Assembly (NCBI GenBank): GCA_004026145.2
Contig: CP034987.1
Coordinates: forward strand, 793,210 to 857,209
Origin: Takifugu bimaculatus
Taxonomy: Eukaryota > Chordata > Actinopteri > Tetraodontiformes > Tetraodontidae
Reading direction: 5' to 3'
Length of the DNA stretch: 64,000 bases
A program made the position numbers and the translations under genes. Every line of letters starts with the position of its first letter. Position 1 is the first letter of the stretch. This document shows, one piece after another, positions 1 through 11,100 of this stretch. The notes under the pieces were generated by a model that saw only the letters and a list, made by a program, of their open reading frames with translations, made no database searches and was not told the origin of the DNA.

Positions 1-597
1 CAGGGTCACAGTGGCAAAAATTGAGAAACTATAAATTTGGCCCAGCCATGGTAGGAAATCACAAAAGACCACTTTATTTTCATAATAATTGAAGCTATTA
101 TCATTTTATGAAAAAGGACCTGGAGACACCACCCACTGACGGCTACAGTATATTACAAAATAATTTATATATTGTGTTTTTCAAAAAGGCAAATTTTATT
201 TTAAAAACACCTGAATTATCTTTATGATGTTGATTTAATAGTAGTGATGAAAGCTCACCTCATTAAAATAAAGATTTAAGATCTGCATTTGAATTTTTTT
301 CTACCCATAAATGCAGTAGAAATGGGCATAATAATGGAGCACAGAGTAAAAGGCAAAGATTTTTAAGGCTAAGTTTTGCATGGTTTTGCCATTCTGCTCT
401 CGTTATGCAGTAATTTTGTATTCATCCCAACTCTTCTCCACTCTGCCAACCACGCCGATCTCATCCAGAGACCACTCAAATGCTTTCAATCAGACTGGCT
501 ACGCTTAAAAGAAATAAGGCACCATTTATTTTTACATTGAGGTGAAATTCAGAGGATTGATTCAGGGTGATTTTTAGATTTTTATATGTAGTGGGGC
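1..597. other. AT-rich sequence, no gene recognised
   Basis: AT-rich non-coding DNA with no convincing exon or mobile-element termini. It lies upstream of eno2. I see nothing here that can be named. Confidence 0.5.
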
Positions 598-715
598 TTA
601 GTAGTAAGATTTCAACCTTAGGGTATTCTGCTCTACTCCAGTCCAGAAGGTAGCGGTAATGTACCTACAAGTTGTTTGCCAACTGCCATAAAACAGTAGA
701 AGAAGATTTTGATCT
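598..715 (+). repeat. Short interspersed repeat tail (candidate)
   Basis: The stretch has the wording 'ctccagtccagaaggtagcg' followed by a near-palindromic 'gttgtttgccaactgcc' and an A/AGAAG-rich tail. From memory this resembles a very common fish interspersed repeat tail that ends in GAAGAAG. The family is not established, because only sequence resemblance supports it. Confidence 0.35.
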
Positions 716-1527
716 TTCCAAAAACATTTTAGTCACAAAAACACATTGTGAAATACCAGAGATAAATAACTAAATAAATCAGGAATACAGGCACTCTTGG
801 AGAAAATGTGCAAAGTGCAATTGGTTACCAATTACAGTACTGAGAACATTTTTGCAACACCAGGTGTCAGAGAATTGGTTCAATTTGTTGATCATTCTGC
901 AAAAACTGAATTCCATTCAGGGTACACACCGGGCATTGCAGTGTCACACTGTAGCAGCTTTATCAACAACTTTGCCTTCCATTTTGCTCTTCCTTGCTAT
1001 ATAGATTGCCAGAAATAAAATTTAGGAGTTGCCACCGACATAGTATGCCTACTATGTACCGGTAGTACTATAGTGTGAACTAGACACAAATATAGACACA
1101 AAATGTTTCACTAAAACAATTTTTTTTTAAAACAGTATAAAGATTAAATATCACTGTGAGTCTCTCACACTCATTGGAAGCATGAAAAACAAAGGCAGCA
1201 GAATGGACACTGGTTCGCCACAGCAGGATTAATTACAAAGATAAAAGCATTCAAGGCAATGGCTCCATTTAGGGGTTTTCCACTGGATGTTTGTCTGTCC
1301 TTGGTTTTAGGGGCGGCTTATACAGCACCCTCCATAATGGACAGACTCCATTTCCTCTCAGCCTGTCAGTTCACAAGCTGGCAGTTCTGTTCCACAGTTC
1401 TGTTCAGTCTCCCTCCCTCTTCTCTGGGCATATATAGCACCCCCTGCAGGACCCAATACAAGCCATTCTGATAGCCCCGATGGGGGTGGGGTTTCAGGGA
1501 AGTAAGCAGGTGCCATAGCCACTAGGA
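716..1527. other. Unassigned upstream region
   Basis: It contains one open frame of 73 codons (797-1018, +) with no recognisable family, splice context or codon signature, so it is probably fortuitous. Nothing else can be named. Confidence 0.4.
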
Positions 1528-1790
1528 CAGGGGTTGGCAACCCAAAATGTTGAAAGAGCCATATTGGACCAAAAAAACAAGAAACAAATCTGTCTGGAGC
1601 CACAAAAAATTAAAAGCCTTATATAGAGCTCATAATGAAAGCAACACATGCTGTAAGTGTCTATATTAGCTGTATTAGCCAACTTTCCAAAGGATAAGTA
1701 GGCTACAAATACATAATGAGCATCCTGGAGAGAATGACGCACCACGTGACCGCTCTGCTGGCTATTATTTCATCTCCAAGAAATCCCAAG
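1528..1790 (+). mobile_element. hAT-type DNA transposon end (fragment)
   Basis: It begins with 'caggggttggcaaccc', which matches the CAGGGGT(T/C)GGCAACC terminus seen in many vertebrate Charlie-like hAT elements. The following text on 'gagccatattggacc' and 'acatgctgtaagtgtc' looks like a repeated fish hAT interior. I could not find a matching opposite terminus or an 8-bp target duplication, so this is probably a truncated copy. The right boundary is approximate. Confidence 0.5.
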
Positions 1791-1795
1791 GTATT

Positions 1796-2633
1796 TTAAA
1801 CCATGTCTTTACCCGGATACATTTTGGGAAAATACTGGTCCATCTGCCAACAGCAAGGACTTTTTGTTTTCTGCCAGTTTACCCTTGCTACGGACAGGTG
1901 ATTAAATAAAACTGTTAAATTAAATAAAGCATCAACATCCTTTGGATTTGACTCCATCACAATTACATGATTTGCATCAGCAGACAAAACAATTTTTCCA
2001 CTAAAATTAGGTAAAAACAGGTAACCAATGCTTGCATGAATCCAAGAGAGGAGGCGCTCATGGCGGAGAGTATAGAGAATTCCCGACAAGGAAACAGCCC
2101 TGCCAGATGCCTCTATGCACCCTTAAGTTACCACATAGACTACAGTTGAACTTCATCATACTTGCAATGCCACTATACAAGACATGGACCATGGCTATGA
2201 AACCAGGGCTGAACCCAAGCCTCTCCGTCACCTTCCAGAGGAACTTGTGCTCAATGTGGTCAAATTCCTTTTCCTGGTCTAACGAAATAAGAACAGTATC
2301 AATGCCCAATGATCTATACACCTCCGGAACATCCTGAATTAGGTAGACGTCTACCTGCCAGGATTTGGGCCTGCCAGGCACACGGGAGGTCTGATCCTGG
2401 TTCAGGACCTACTCCATAGCTTCTCTCAGCCTGTTAGCCAAAGCCTTGGTCAGAATATTGTAATCCAGACACAGGAGAGGCACAAAGTGCCAATTTTTGA
2501 TGTCTTGCAAGTTACCCTTTGGGGCCAAAGAGTAACGACTGCACTCCGGCATGACAATGGCACGGACCCCGTAGACCAGGCTCCAGAGAGGATGGAGTAA
2601 AGCCCCTGGAGAAGAGGAAGCCCACTCCACCAC
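1796..2633 (-). mobile_element. LINE-1/Tx1-clade reverse transcriptase remnant
   Basis: Conceptual minus-strand fragments read in order along an RT domain. 2633-2409 carries 'NILTKALANRLREAME'. 2381-2058 carries 'LISLDQEKEFDHIEHKFLW', the LSLDQEKAFD box of the Tx1/L1 group, then the region around 'RVHRGIWQGC'. 2089-1796 holds a decayed catalytic box, where 'LSADANHVIV' stands where YADD is expected, and 'ARVNWQKTKS'. Frames shift between pieces and there are stops, so it is a dead, 5'- and 3'-truncated copy. No tail or target duplication was identified. Confidence 0.75.
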
Positions 2634-3030
2634 TAAGGGTGATGTTGTGGCTAAAAGTCACCTGCCTGTCTCACTCTTTCTCCCAGTCTGCCTTGTTGCC
2701 TTTATCACTGCGGAGCTCTTGTAAAAACAGATCAATGCATTTCCTCTGTGCTGTGTCAAACACAATGCCCATTTCCTTGTTTCTTCAGCTACCTTTACAT
2801 TTAACTTTCCCACTCACTAAACACAGGGAGGGAAAGGTTAAAACTAGAGCCAGTGAAACAAAAGAAAGGAAACAAAATGATTGGTATAATCATTAGATAT
2901 TGAGCTTACTTCCTTACATTTGTTTAAAAATCTCCTGGTCCATGAGATCTGTGACAAATGCTGACTGATAAGGAGCCTGTCTGGAAAATGTTTCTCCAGA
3001 TCAAGGCCCTCTATGCCTTTGGTCTGCTGC

Positions 3031-3759
3031 TGTGATGGGTGCAATTTAGACTCAAATGCAGTACTCTGGAAAGCTGGGACCGTTAGTAATGACCTTTATT
3101 AGTACACGGGCCAACAGGAACTCAGGCAGACAAGGAAACACAGGAAACAGTCCGTTCTTCAGGCTCAGGGCCCACACAAAGTCTATGGGTTTCAGGCCCG
3201 GGGATTGGGTTGAGCAGAGCCAGGATGCGGAACTGAGGGGAGCACGTGAACCCTCAGAACCGTACAGTTCCATTTACAGCAGGCAGGAGTGACAGAGAGG
3301 GGCGCACAGGAGATGAGGCCGACGATGCAGCAGAGCAGACTGGGGATGAGCAGCAGCGAAGTCGGGGCCAGGCAGAGAGGTCAGGACCAGGTGAGCAGAC
3401 AGGAACCAGAAACGCTGAGGCAGAAGTCATGGTCAGGGACGGAAGGCTGGTCAGTTTACCGGGAGACAGATGGTGCAGGCAGGTCAGGGGCAAACAGGTT
3501 CAGCAACAGGCGGTCAGGCAGATAAGTGCTGGAGAGTCTTGCATGGAACCACTGAAGAACAATCTGGTAAACCACGAGCGTGCAGGGGAGGTTTATAAGC
3601 AGGGCTGATTGGGAATCGGCTGCAGCTGTGCTTGCAGGTGAGTGGAGTTGAGCTGACGGGGTGGGAGTGGCTGGCAGGTAGAGCAGAGCGGAGGCAGGGA
3701 GAGTGGAAAATTACTGAGGCAGAGGGACAGAGGGGAACTAGGGGAATGGAGCTGTGACA
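3031..3759 (-). mobile_element. Solo LTR (gypsy-like), 729 bp, minus orientation
   Basis: The ends are short inverted 'tgtgat' and '...ctgtgaca', the TG...CA form of an LTR. On the minus strand there is a TATA box (rc of 'gtttataag' at 3591-3599) and, about 490 bp further on, a poly(A) signal (rc of 'tttatt' at 3095-3100), followed by a short U5. The flanking 5-mers are gctgc and gctgg, a 4/5 match that could be a target duplication. No internal gag/pol sequence lies next to it. The LTR call is inferred from architecture, and the family is not determined. Confidence 0.55.
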
Positions 3760-3934
3760 GCTGGAGAAACAATTTGTACATTTTTTTGGGTACAGTTTAC
3801 TTTCCTGACTGTCAGACTCATAGGATTCACAGTCAAAGGTGTCCACAGCAGCAGTTGCATCCTCCATCCACCCGGCTTTACTCTCCTCCACATCCTTCAT
3901 AATGTTCTTGCACTTGCTCGCCACATCATAGAAG

Positions 3935-4250
3935 CAGGCTCACCACCACTCAGACGCTCCAACACCACCCACACCTGGTTCACCTGTCATCACACCCCCC
4001 TCACCCAGTTCACCGTCCATTACACCTGTGTCACCCAGTTCACCTGATTCACCTGTCCAAACCAAATCACCTGTTTCACCCAACACCTTGCCCACTTAAC
4101 CTGTCTCGGCCACCTCACCAGTCTTATCAATCTCGCCTATCTCGCCCAACATCTCACCCATCTCACCTGTCACCTCCAACACCATTTCCACATTTTCACT
4201 CTCCCCACCCACCTTGTTTCACCTCTGTCCGTGACTCTATCTCTACTCTG
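3935..4250. repeat. Degenerate CACC-rich minisatellite
   Basis: Irregular tandem units of about 12-15 bp built on 'ttcacctgt', 'tcacccagt' and 'tctcaccca'. One strand is strongly C-rich and G-poor. The open frame across it merely reflects low complexity. Confidence 0.55.
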
Positions 4251-4254
4251 TCCG

Positions 4255-4348
4255 AGCCAGTGGGGCTGTATTGTATGCACTGGGGCTTGAACGGCAAACC
4301 TTCTGCTTCTCAGCCCAGTTTCCAACAGACCGAGCTACCACCGCCCTA
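4255..4348 (-). mobile_element. tRNA-derived SINE head (fragment)
   Basis: On the minus strand, 'ggtggtagctcggtctgt' resembles an RNA polymerase III A box with its flank. About 35 bases later 'ggtttgccgttcaagcc' resembles a B box. The spacing fits a tRNA-derived SINE head rather than a functional tRNA. No cloverleaf was demonstrated. Confidence 0.4.
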
Positions 4349-4667
4349 TCAAAAAAGTAACTGAATGTAATGATCTATTAAGAGATTAAATTAATTATTA
4401 ACAGACAGAACATGCTTTCTGTTCACTAAGGCAATGTAAAAAAATTGAACTCAGCTGTTCATAAATCCAGGAAAAGTAGCACAGGGGAAAATTACCTCTG
4501 ACATTCCTCTGACATTACCTCTGACATTCCTATGTTTAGGGGACATTATTACAATAGCAGCCAGATCAGCACCTTGGAGAGTGCAGAGATACTTGATGAT
4601 ATTTGTCAAACTGGAACTGAACTGTGGTCAGTTAATCATGCCTAGCCACATCTAACAACAGTAAACC

Positions 4668-4743
4668 ATGATGGATGGATGGACGGACGGACGGCCGGAC
4701 AGACGGACGGACGGACGGACAGACAGACAGATAGATAGATGGA
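4668..4743. repeat. GATG/GACG/GATA microsatellite
   Basis: Uninterrupted tetranucleotide tract of GGAT, GGAC, CAGA and TAGA units. It is continued on the far side of the adjoining solo LTR (5146-5163), so the LTR sits inside this tract. Confidence 0.85.
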
Positions 4744-5145
4744 TGTCAGGGTTTCTGGGTTGTGTCGGTCGTTGTCCTGCAGGGGGTGGTGTGGGGCACA
4801 ATTGGTGGCAGCTGGCACTGCTGGCAGGCGCACCTGTAGGCAATTTACATCGTGCTGCCTATTCATTTGTCAGTGCCAGGGTGTCTGTTTGTCTTGTTAG
4901 CGTGTTTTGTTTGTCTTGTTAGCGTGTTCTGTTTGTCTTGTTAGCGTGTCTGTTCGTCTTCCTCGCCAGCTTCGTGTCTCCTAGAGGGCCGCCCCTGTTC
5001 CCTGGGTGCTCCGCAGTCCTGGAGGGCTGCCCTCGTGTGCTCCGTGTTCTTTGTGTGCCCCCTCCCCCCTGTAAATAAAGCTGTTTGACCGTTTTACCAC
5101 TGTGTCCTGGCCTGCGTTCGGGTCCTGATCAACCCATCCATGACA
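4744..5145 (+). mobile_element. Solo LTR inside a microsatellite, next to the eno2 start exon
   Basis: It runs from 'tgtcagggtttctggg' to 'aacccatccatgaca', giving TGTCA/TGACA inverted ends. A 19-bp unit 'tgtttgtcttgttagcgtg' is repeated about three times, and a sense poly(A) signal AATAAA lies at 5074-5079. Both flanks are GATGG/GATA microsatellite, so the target duplication cannot be read unambiguously. Only 43 bp separate its end from the acceptor of the first coding eno2 exon, and it lies in the same orientation as eno2. Confidence 0.65.
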
Positions 5146-5189
5146 GATGGATAGATAGATATTTTTCTCTTTCCTGTGTGCATTTCAGG

Positions 5190-8100
5190 ATGTCAATCCT
5201 CAGGATTGTTGCAAGAGAAATTCTGGACTCTAGGGGAAACCCCACTGTGGAAGTGGACCTCCATACAGAGAAAGGTAAAAAAAACTTGTCATGTAATTTT
5301 AAATGTTTTCATTTCTTTAAACTTATTGCATGTGTGTTTTGCTTTTAAAATGTGAAAAATGTCTTCTTTCTTTTTTTTTTTAAAAAAAACCTTTAGGACT
5401 GTTCAGGGCTTCAGTGCCCAGTGGGGCATCCACAGGTATTTATGAGGCCCTGGAACTCCGGGATGGAGACAAGAGTCGGTACAAGGGAAAAGGTACCTGG
5501 AAAATTGCATAAGTTTTGAGAGTCTAGACCAGGCATGGGCAAACTAAGGCCCGGGGGCCACACGCGGCCCGTTAAACGTTTTAATCCGGCCCGCCAAACT
5601 TGAAAAATTAAATGAATAAACCTTGTTAATGTTAAATTTTCACTGCAATTCTGGTGTTTTCCCACTAGAAAAAAGACAGTCCGGAGGAGAGTGATGGTGA
5701 TATCCTGAAGGATAACAGAACTTTCAGTGCTTTAAAATAGAAATGGTTATTAATTTTTTTTAAAAAGGCACATTTTATTCATTTGATTTTAAGTGTTTTA
5801 AGACTCATTCCAAAGTCAGATATTTTGTTGTAATGCTTCATTTTCATTTGAAATTAAAGCACATCTTTTCTCCATATCCCAAGATGTGTATTTTTTCTCC
5901 AATGAGGTGAGGTTACCAAAGCACTCCATCCATCCATCTGCTCCTGGTCCGGCCCCTTTGTCAAATGTTAGAACCCATTGTGGCCCACGAATCAAAATGT
6001 TTGCCCACCCCTGGTCTAGACTCTAGATCCTAAAAAAAAATCCCTTGTTAAACACAAGACATAATTCCTTAAGGTTTGCATTGCCAAGGTAGCCTGTTTC
6101 ACTATTTCCTGTACCTTATTGTAATTCTGATTAACAGAAAACATAACTTTTGAATAATAGTCACAGTTAGCTTCTATTTGTCCTTTTTTTTTTTTGCAGG
6201 TGTTTTGAAGGCAGTTGGCCACATTAATGATACTCTGGGTCCTGCCCTTATAGCCTCTGTAAGTTACTATACACTAAATATGGTGTTGCTCTTTTTATCA
6301 GTTTGAAACATTCTTAATGCATAGTCAGGATTTTGCACTTTATACAGTGACATGGATTGTGTTTGTATAGGTATGTACAATAGAATCTGTACCATCTGAT
6401 CCACTGTATACAAACAGAAAATGTGCATATATTCTGGTAAATTTGTGAGCATCCATGCAATTTTGCATCTGCTTTAAAAATATGTATTGGCTCTCTAATG
6501 TTTAACCAAAATCAGGCATGGAGAAATGGGCAGGCTTTAATATCACTTTATAATTGGCCTATCACCGACAGAAGGTAAAGGACTTCTTGGAGCCAAAGCA
6601 AAATCTTCTAAACTTAATGATCTCCTCAGTAGTGCTTTTAGGATCCAGTTGCTGGAAAATATGGGGAGATCAGTGAGGTCAGTGACAGTTTGGTTTTGTG
6701 AGAGTAGTTTTAGATTTAATGATACGTGTCAACTGGGCTATGTGTTAGCTAACCAGGGTACCCTACAGGAGGGGGGTATGACGCCCCCTGAGCTGTGGAG
6801 TTGTCTTGCTCTGTGGTTTGCAGGTTTCCAGTAGGATGGGGCTGACCTAATTGGAGCACCTGGCCAGTGATCTGCAGGTTATAAAGCTCCACCTGATCCA
6901 GCATTCTGGGCTTTTTGTCCTACTTCTGCAACTCCACCTCACGTGCCCAGTTGCTTTGCCTCTTGGTGAATTATTGGCTTTTGCAAATACAGCATACCTC
7001 ACCCATTCACTCACTTTATCCAGTCACTTGCTCACACCACTGATTTTCATTCTCACCTGCCATACTCCTTTGGGTGTTTTCTTTTTGTTCAGAAAATAAA
7101 TGATTAAACCAGACAGTCTTCCTCTTTTGTTGTGGACTTCACGAGTGGGCCATAACATTTGGTCTTCCCAGTGTACAGGTCTGGGCATTCCTGCATACAC
7201 TACATTACTCGGTGTCTCAGTGTTTTGTCCTTTGGGTGGACAAGCTTCTGCCTCAGGGTGGTGGTGTGGATTTGAAATGCACTGGGATGTCATGTTTGTT
7301 GAGCTGAGTGTCTGAGCTTCTCAGATAGCCCTGCAACATATGGAATGACAATGGTCTTATGTATTTTTGGCCAATTTTTCTCTATCTCTGGGTTTCCTAA
7401 AGGATTTGAAGGACCAGCCAGGGTAGCCTCAGGTTTTGTGGGCTCTCTTAATGTTCTTATTTTCCTTCTGTTCTGGTGGGCTCATTCTAGGCCCAGTGGT
7501 TCTGATGACACCTATCTTGTGTTCCAGAGCGTGGTGGGAGTCAAAAGTTGTGTGTTTTGTAGATCTTGATGTTGAGGCTCCGGTCTCCTTCAGTGTGCAC
7601 GGCACAGTCCAAGAAGGCCAGACTTGTTCCTCTGACCTCTCACAAGTGAACTTGATGTTTTTGTCCACTGTGTTGTGTTCCGTGAAGGTTTCTACTTTCC
7701 GTGTTCTGATTTTGATCCATGTTCATCTACATATCTACACCAGGGGCTGAGACCAGTTCCTGTGAAGGTTGCGCTGCTCTCCACTTTCTCAAAGTATACA
7801 GTAGATTGGCTATAATGGGTGATATCACTGAGCCCATGGCACAGCTATGTTTCTGTCTGTAGAAACCTCCCTGAAACTGGAAATAAGTGTTTGTTAGGCA
7901 GAGGTCCAGCAGTGTGTGGTTTTTCCTCCATTCTGGTCTAGGAATAAAGAGAATCTTAATTAGGTTACTTTGTAGGTGCTTTGTGTTGAATTGCAATGGT
8001 ATAAATTAGCTTCCATATCATTTGAATATGCACAATCAGCAGAATCTATTTTACTAAATTGTTAAAATGTGAAAGTTATGTTGTCTATATATGAATTTCT

Positions 8101-11100
8101 TTTGGTAAGAGTTTTCATTTGACTGCAAATGTGTTTTTCATGGTGTATTTACTGCAGGAAATCTGTGTGGTGGAGCAGGAGCAGCTAGACAACATGATGA
8201 TTCAGATGGATGGTACAGAAAATAAATGTGAGTCACAGCTAGTAATAGATGATCCATCGACATCTAGAGTCTATACAAAATTAATGCAGAACTTTGACAT
8301 ATGATGACTTGTATTGTTACACTAAAATGGTACTAGTGCTATGTTATAGTAATTTTGGGAAACATTTAACAATAAATATTGAAAAGACAAGATGTAAAGG
8401 ATATTTTGATCTCAGCATGTTTATCGAAGAAGTCAGCAGTTATGCTACTGAGATAGACATGATTTTGATTATTGCATTTTCATAAAGAGCTATTTTTTAA
8501 TCCAACGTGGATGATATAAATCTGATTGAATGGACATGGTTTTATTTTCACCTGACTCTTAAAACTGTCCTTACATGTTAGACCTTTTTATGGACTGCAG
8601 TGGTTAATTAGCTATACATTTATATTTGACTGTAGAATTCCCATCAGCAACATTAATCAGGTAATTTTATACCTTCAATGTTGGAAACTATAGAACATTC
8701 AAATATTGGATGAGGTTTGCTTGTTTGTGTTACTGCTTGACTATTAGCTATACTTTGTTTAAATTTCTATTTGTCAAACCTATATTACACTAAAATGTCA
8801 ATAGGGGAATAATTCTTTTTGTTCAATAAAGATAGAAATAAACTTGTATCATGTAAAACAGCTAAGTTTGGAGCCAATGCCATCTTGGGGGTGTCTCTTG
8901 CTATCTGTAAGGCTGGTGCTGCAGAGAAAGAAATCCCTCTGTACCGCCACATAGCAGACCTGGCTGGAAACACAGAGCTGGTGTTGCCTGTTCCGGTAAG
9001 AAAACAGACTGGACAAAACATAAAAACAAACAAAAAACAACATTGGGAAAATGTGTATTCAAAATGTAGTTAGTTATTCTCAAAAGTGTATTATTTCATG
9101 TCTGTCTGCTGTATAATAATCTGAAATACTAACTTGGTGTGTGAAGAATGTATAGTGTATATTGTGGATATAGACATTGCATAGTTTTATATACATTTTT
9201 TATTCAAATATTACTCCCTCCAATATCACCCTAATATTTTCACCTCATGACTGCTACTGTTCTTTCTGTCCTCAGGCCTTTAATGTGATAAATGGGGGTT
9301 CTCATGCAGGAAACAAACTGGCCATGCAGGAGTTCATGGTTCTTCCTGTTGGAGCTGAGTCCTTCAAGTACTTTCCATTCTAAAACTAAATCTATTTTTA
9401 TAGTTTTTTAGATGTGGTGAGAGGTTTTTTTGCTTTACTTTTCATTTACTTTAAACGGGTTTCATTTTTATAACATTTGTTCAGATAACTATGGTTGTTT
9501 TGTGAATAAGACTTGACTGAAGGATTTTGGGATTTTGCTGGTTGAGGCATCAGATTAGACTATGCTTTTGTTTAGAAAATCAAGGTGCTGGCAAAAAGAG
9601 GTCTGAGTTGGTCTGATTAACAGGATTTGGGTGACCTATTGGTTAGAAAGGATTGAATTTATTTCAAATAGTTATTTTTATGACAGGTGGTCTAATCAAT
9701 TTATTAAGCACTGTTCATAGGGCCAATGTAACAAGTAAAAAAATGTGTCTTCTAAAGACCACATTCTTCCAACCATCAGGGAGGCACTAAGGATAGGATC
9801 AGAACTGTACCACACCCTGAAGGGAGTGATCCAGGAGAAATATGGCCAAGATGCTACCAATGTGGGAGATGAAGGAGGATTTGCTCCCAACATCCTAGAG
9901 AACAGTGAAGGTGAGGAAATGTTAATGTAATGCCTAAGGTTAATTTATCACATAAACAAAAATTACTGGTCTTAATTTCTTTCCACAGACCAGTATAGAA
10001 GAGTGAAAATTTAGACGACCGTATTTTCACGACCATAAGGCGCACTGTAATAAAAGGTGCAGTTTCACTTATGGGTGCTATATCTGTATTTAAAACATAC
10101 ATAAGGTGCACCGTATTAATAGGCGCATGCTAAGACATACAGTAAAGAATGACAACGGAAGTAAAACGGTCAGTTTCGACACATTTATTAAACAAAATAT
10201 TCATTCTTCCACCACAAAACCAAAGTTTTCATTTTCTGTATCTGAATTAAACAGCTGCGCTATTTCAATGTCCAACATCCCGAATTCCTCTTCATCTGAA
10301 TCAGACTCACCGACTGGTTCCGACTCGCATATGGTGGCATAACTTGCCCGCCGCTGCCTCATAGATGTGGTTGGGTGTGGCCATCTTGTCGCGGCGGAAG
10401 ATGGCCACCCTATCCTGGTAATCTGCGGAAAGCCGCTGCGCAACAGTTGTCCTTGCGCGTACGGAGAGACGCCGCCTCCTCACAGCGAAAACACCAAGAC
10501 GGACCTCCTTGGAAGTGCTGAATGTTCATTTCTTCAGCAATTGCTGCCGAATGATGACAGTAGAGACGCCCCTTCCAGTTGTTTGCTGTTCCACAACCAA
10601 CTGTTCCACTTGGTCTTCCACCTCGGGCCACCTTGCTTTGTTCCCGCAGAAACTCAACTTTGTCTTCCTCACTTTCGTTCACTTTCTTGTTTTCTCCACT
10701 TTCTGACCATGGACTAATTTATATTAAAATGTCCTGCAGCTGCTCGATTGCTATTTTCAGCCGCATATTCGATGGCCTATAGTTTAGAGTAAGCCTCATA
10801 CACGTGTCGCTTGACCGACGCCATTTTAGGGGATCCTTACGCATAGGTGTGCCGCTAATCGATGGGCGGAGCGTTTACCGTAGCGCACCTACCAGAGGCA
10901 CACAGCAGATTTTGGAACTCCACACACAAGGCGCACCATATAAAGCGCACCATCGATTTTTGAGAAAATCTCAGTGTTTTAGGTGCGCATTAGTCGTGAA
11001 AATACGGTACCTTCATAGCTTTACAAAGCTACAGTAGATGACTAAACTACTCTGCTTCCATTGGTATATCCACAGTAATATTGGCTGTTCTTAAACCTGC

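Noticed and set aside
3246..3924. Overlapping open frames on both strands (79-136 codons)
   Set aside because: They lie in the probable 729-bp solo LTR and the adjacent C-rich minisatellite, with no recognisable domain.
4284..4348. Functional tRNA gene on the minus strand
   Set aside because: Box-like words are present, but no cloverleaf or intact anticodon arm could be drawn. SINE head is the better reading.
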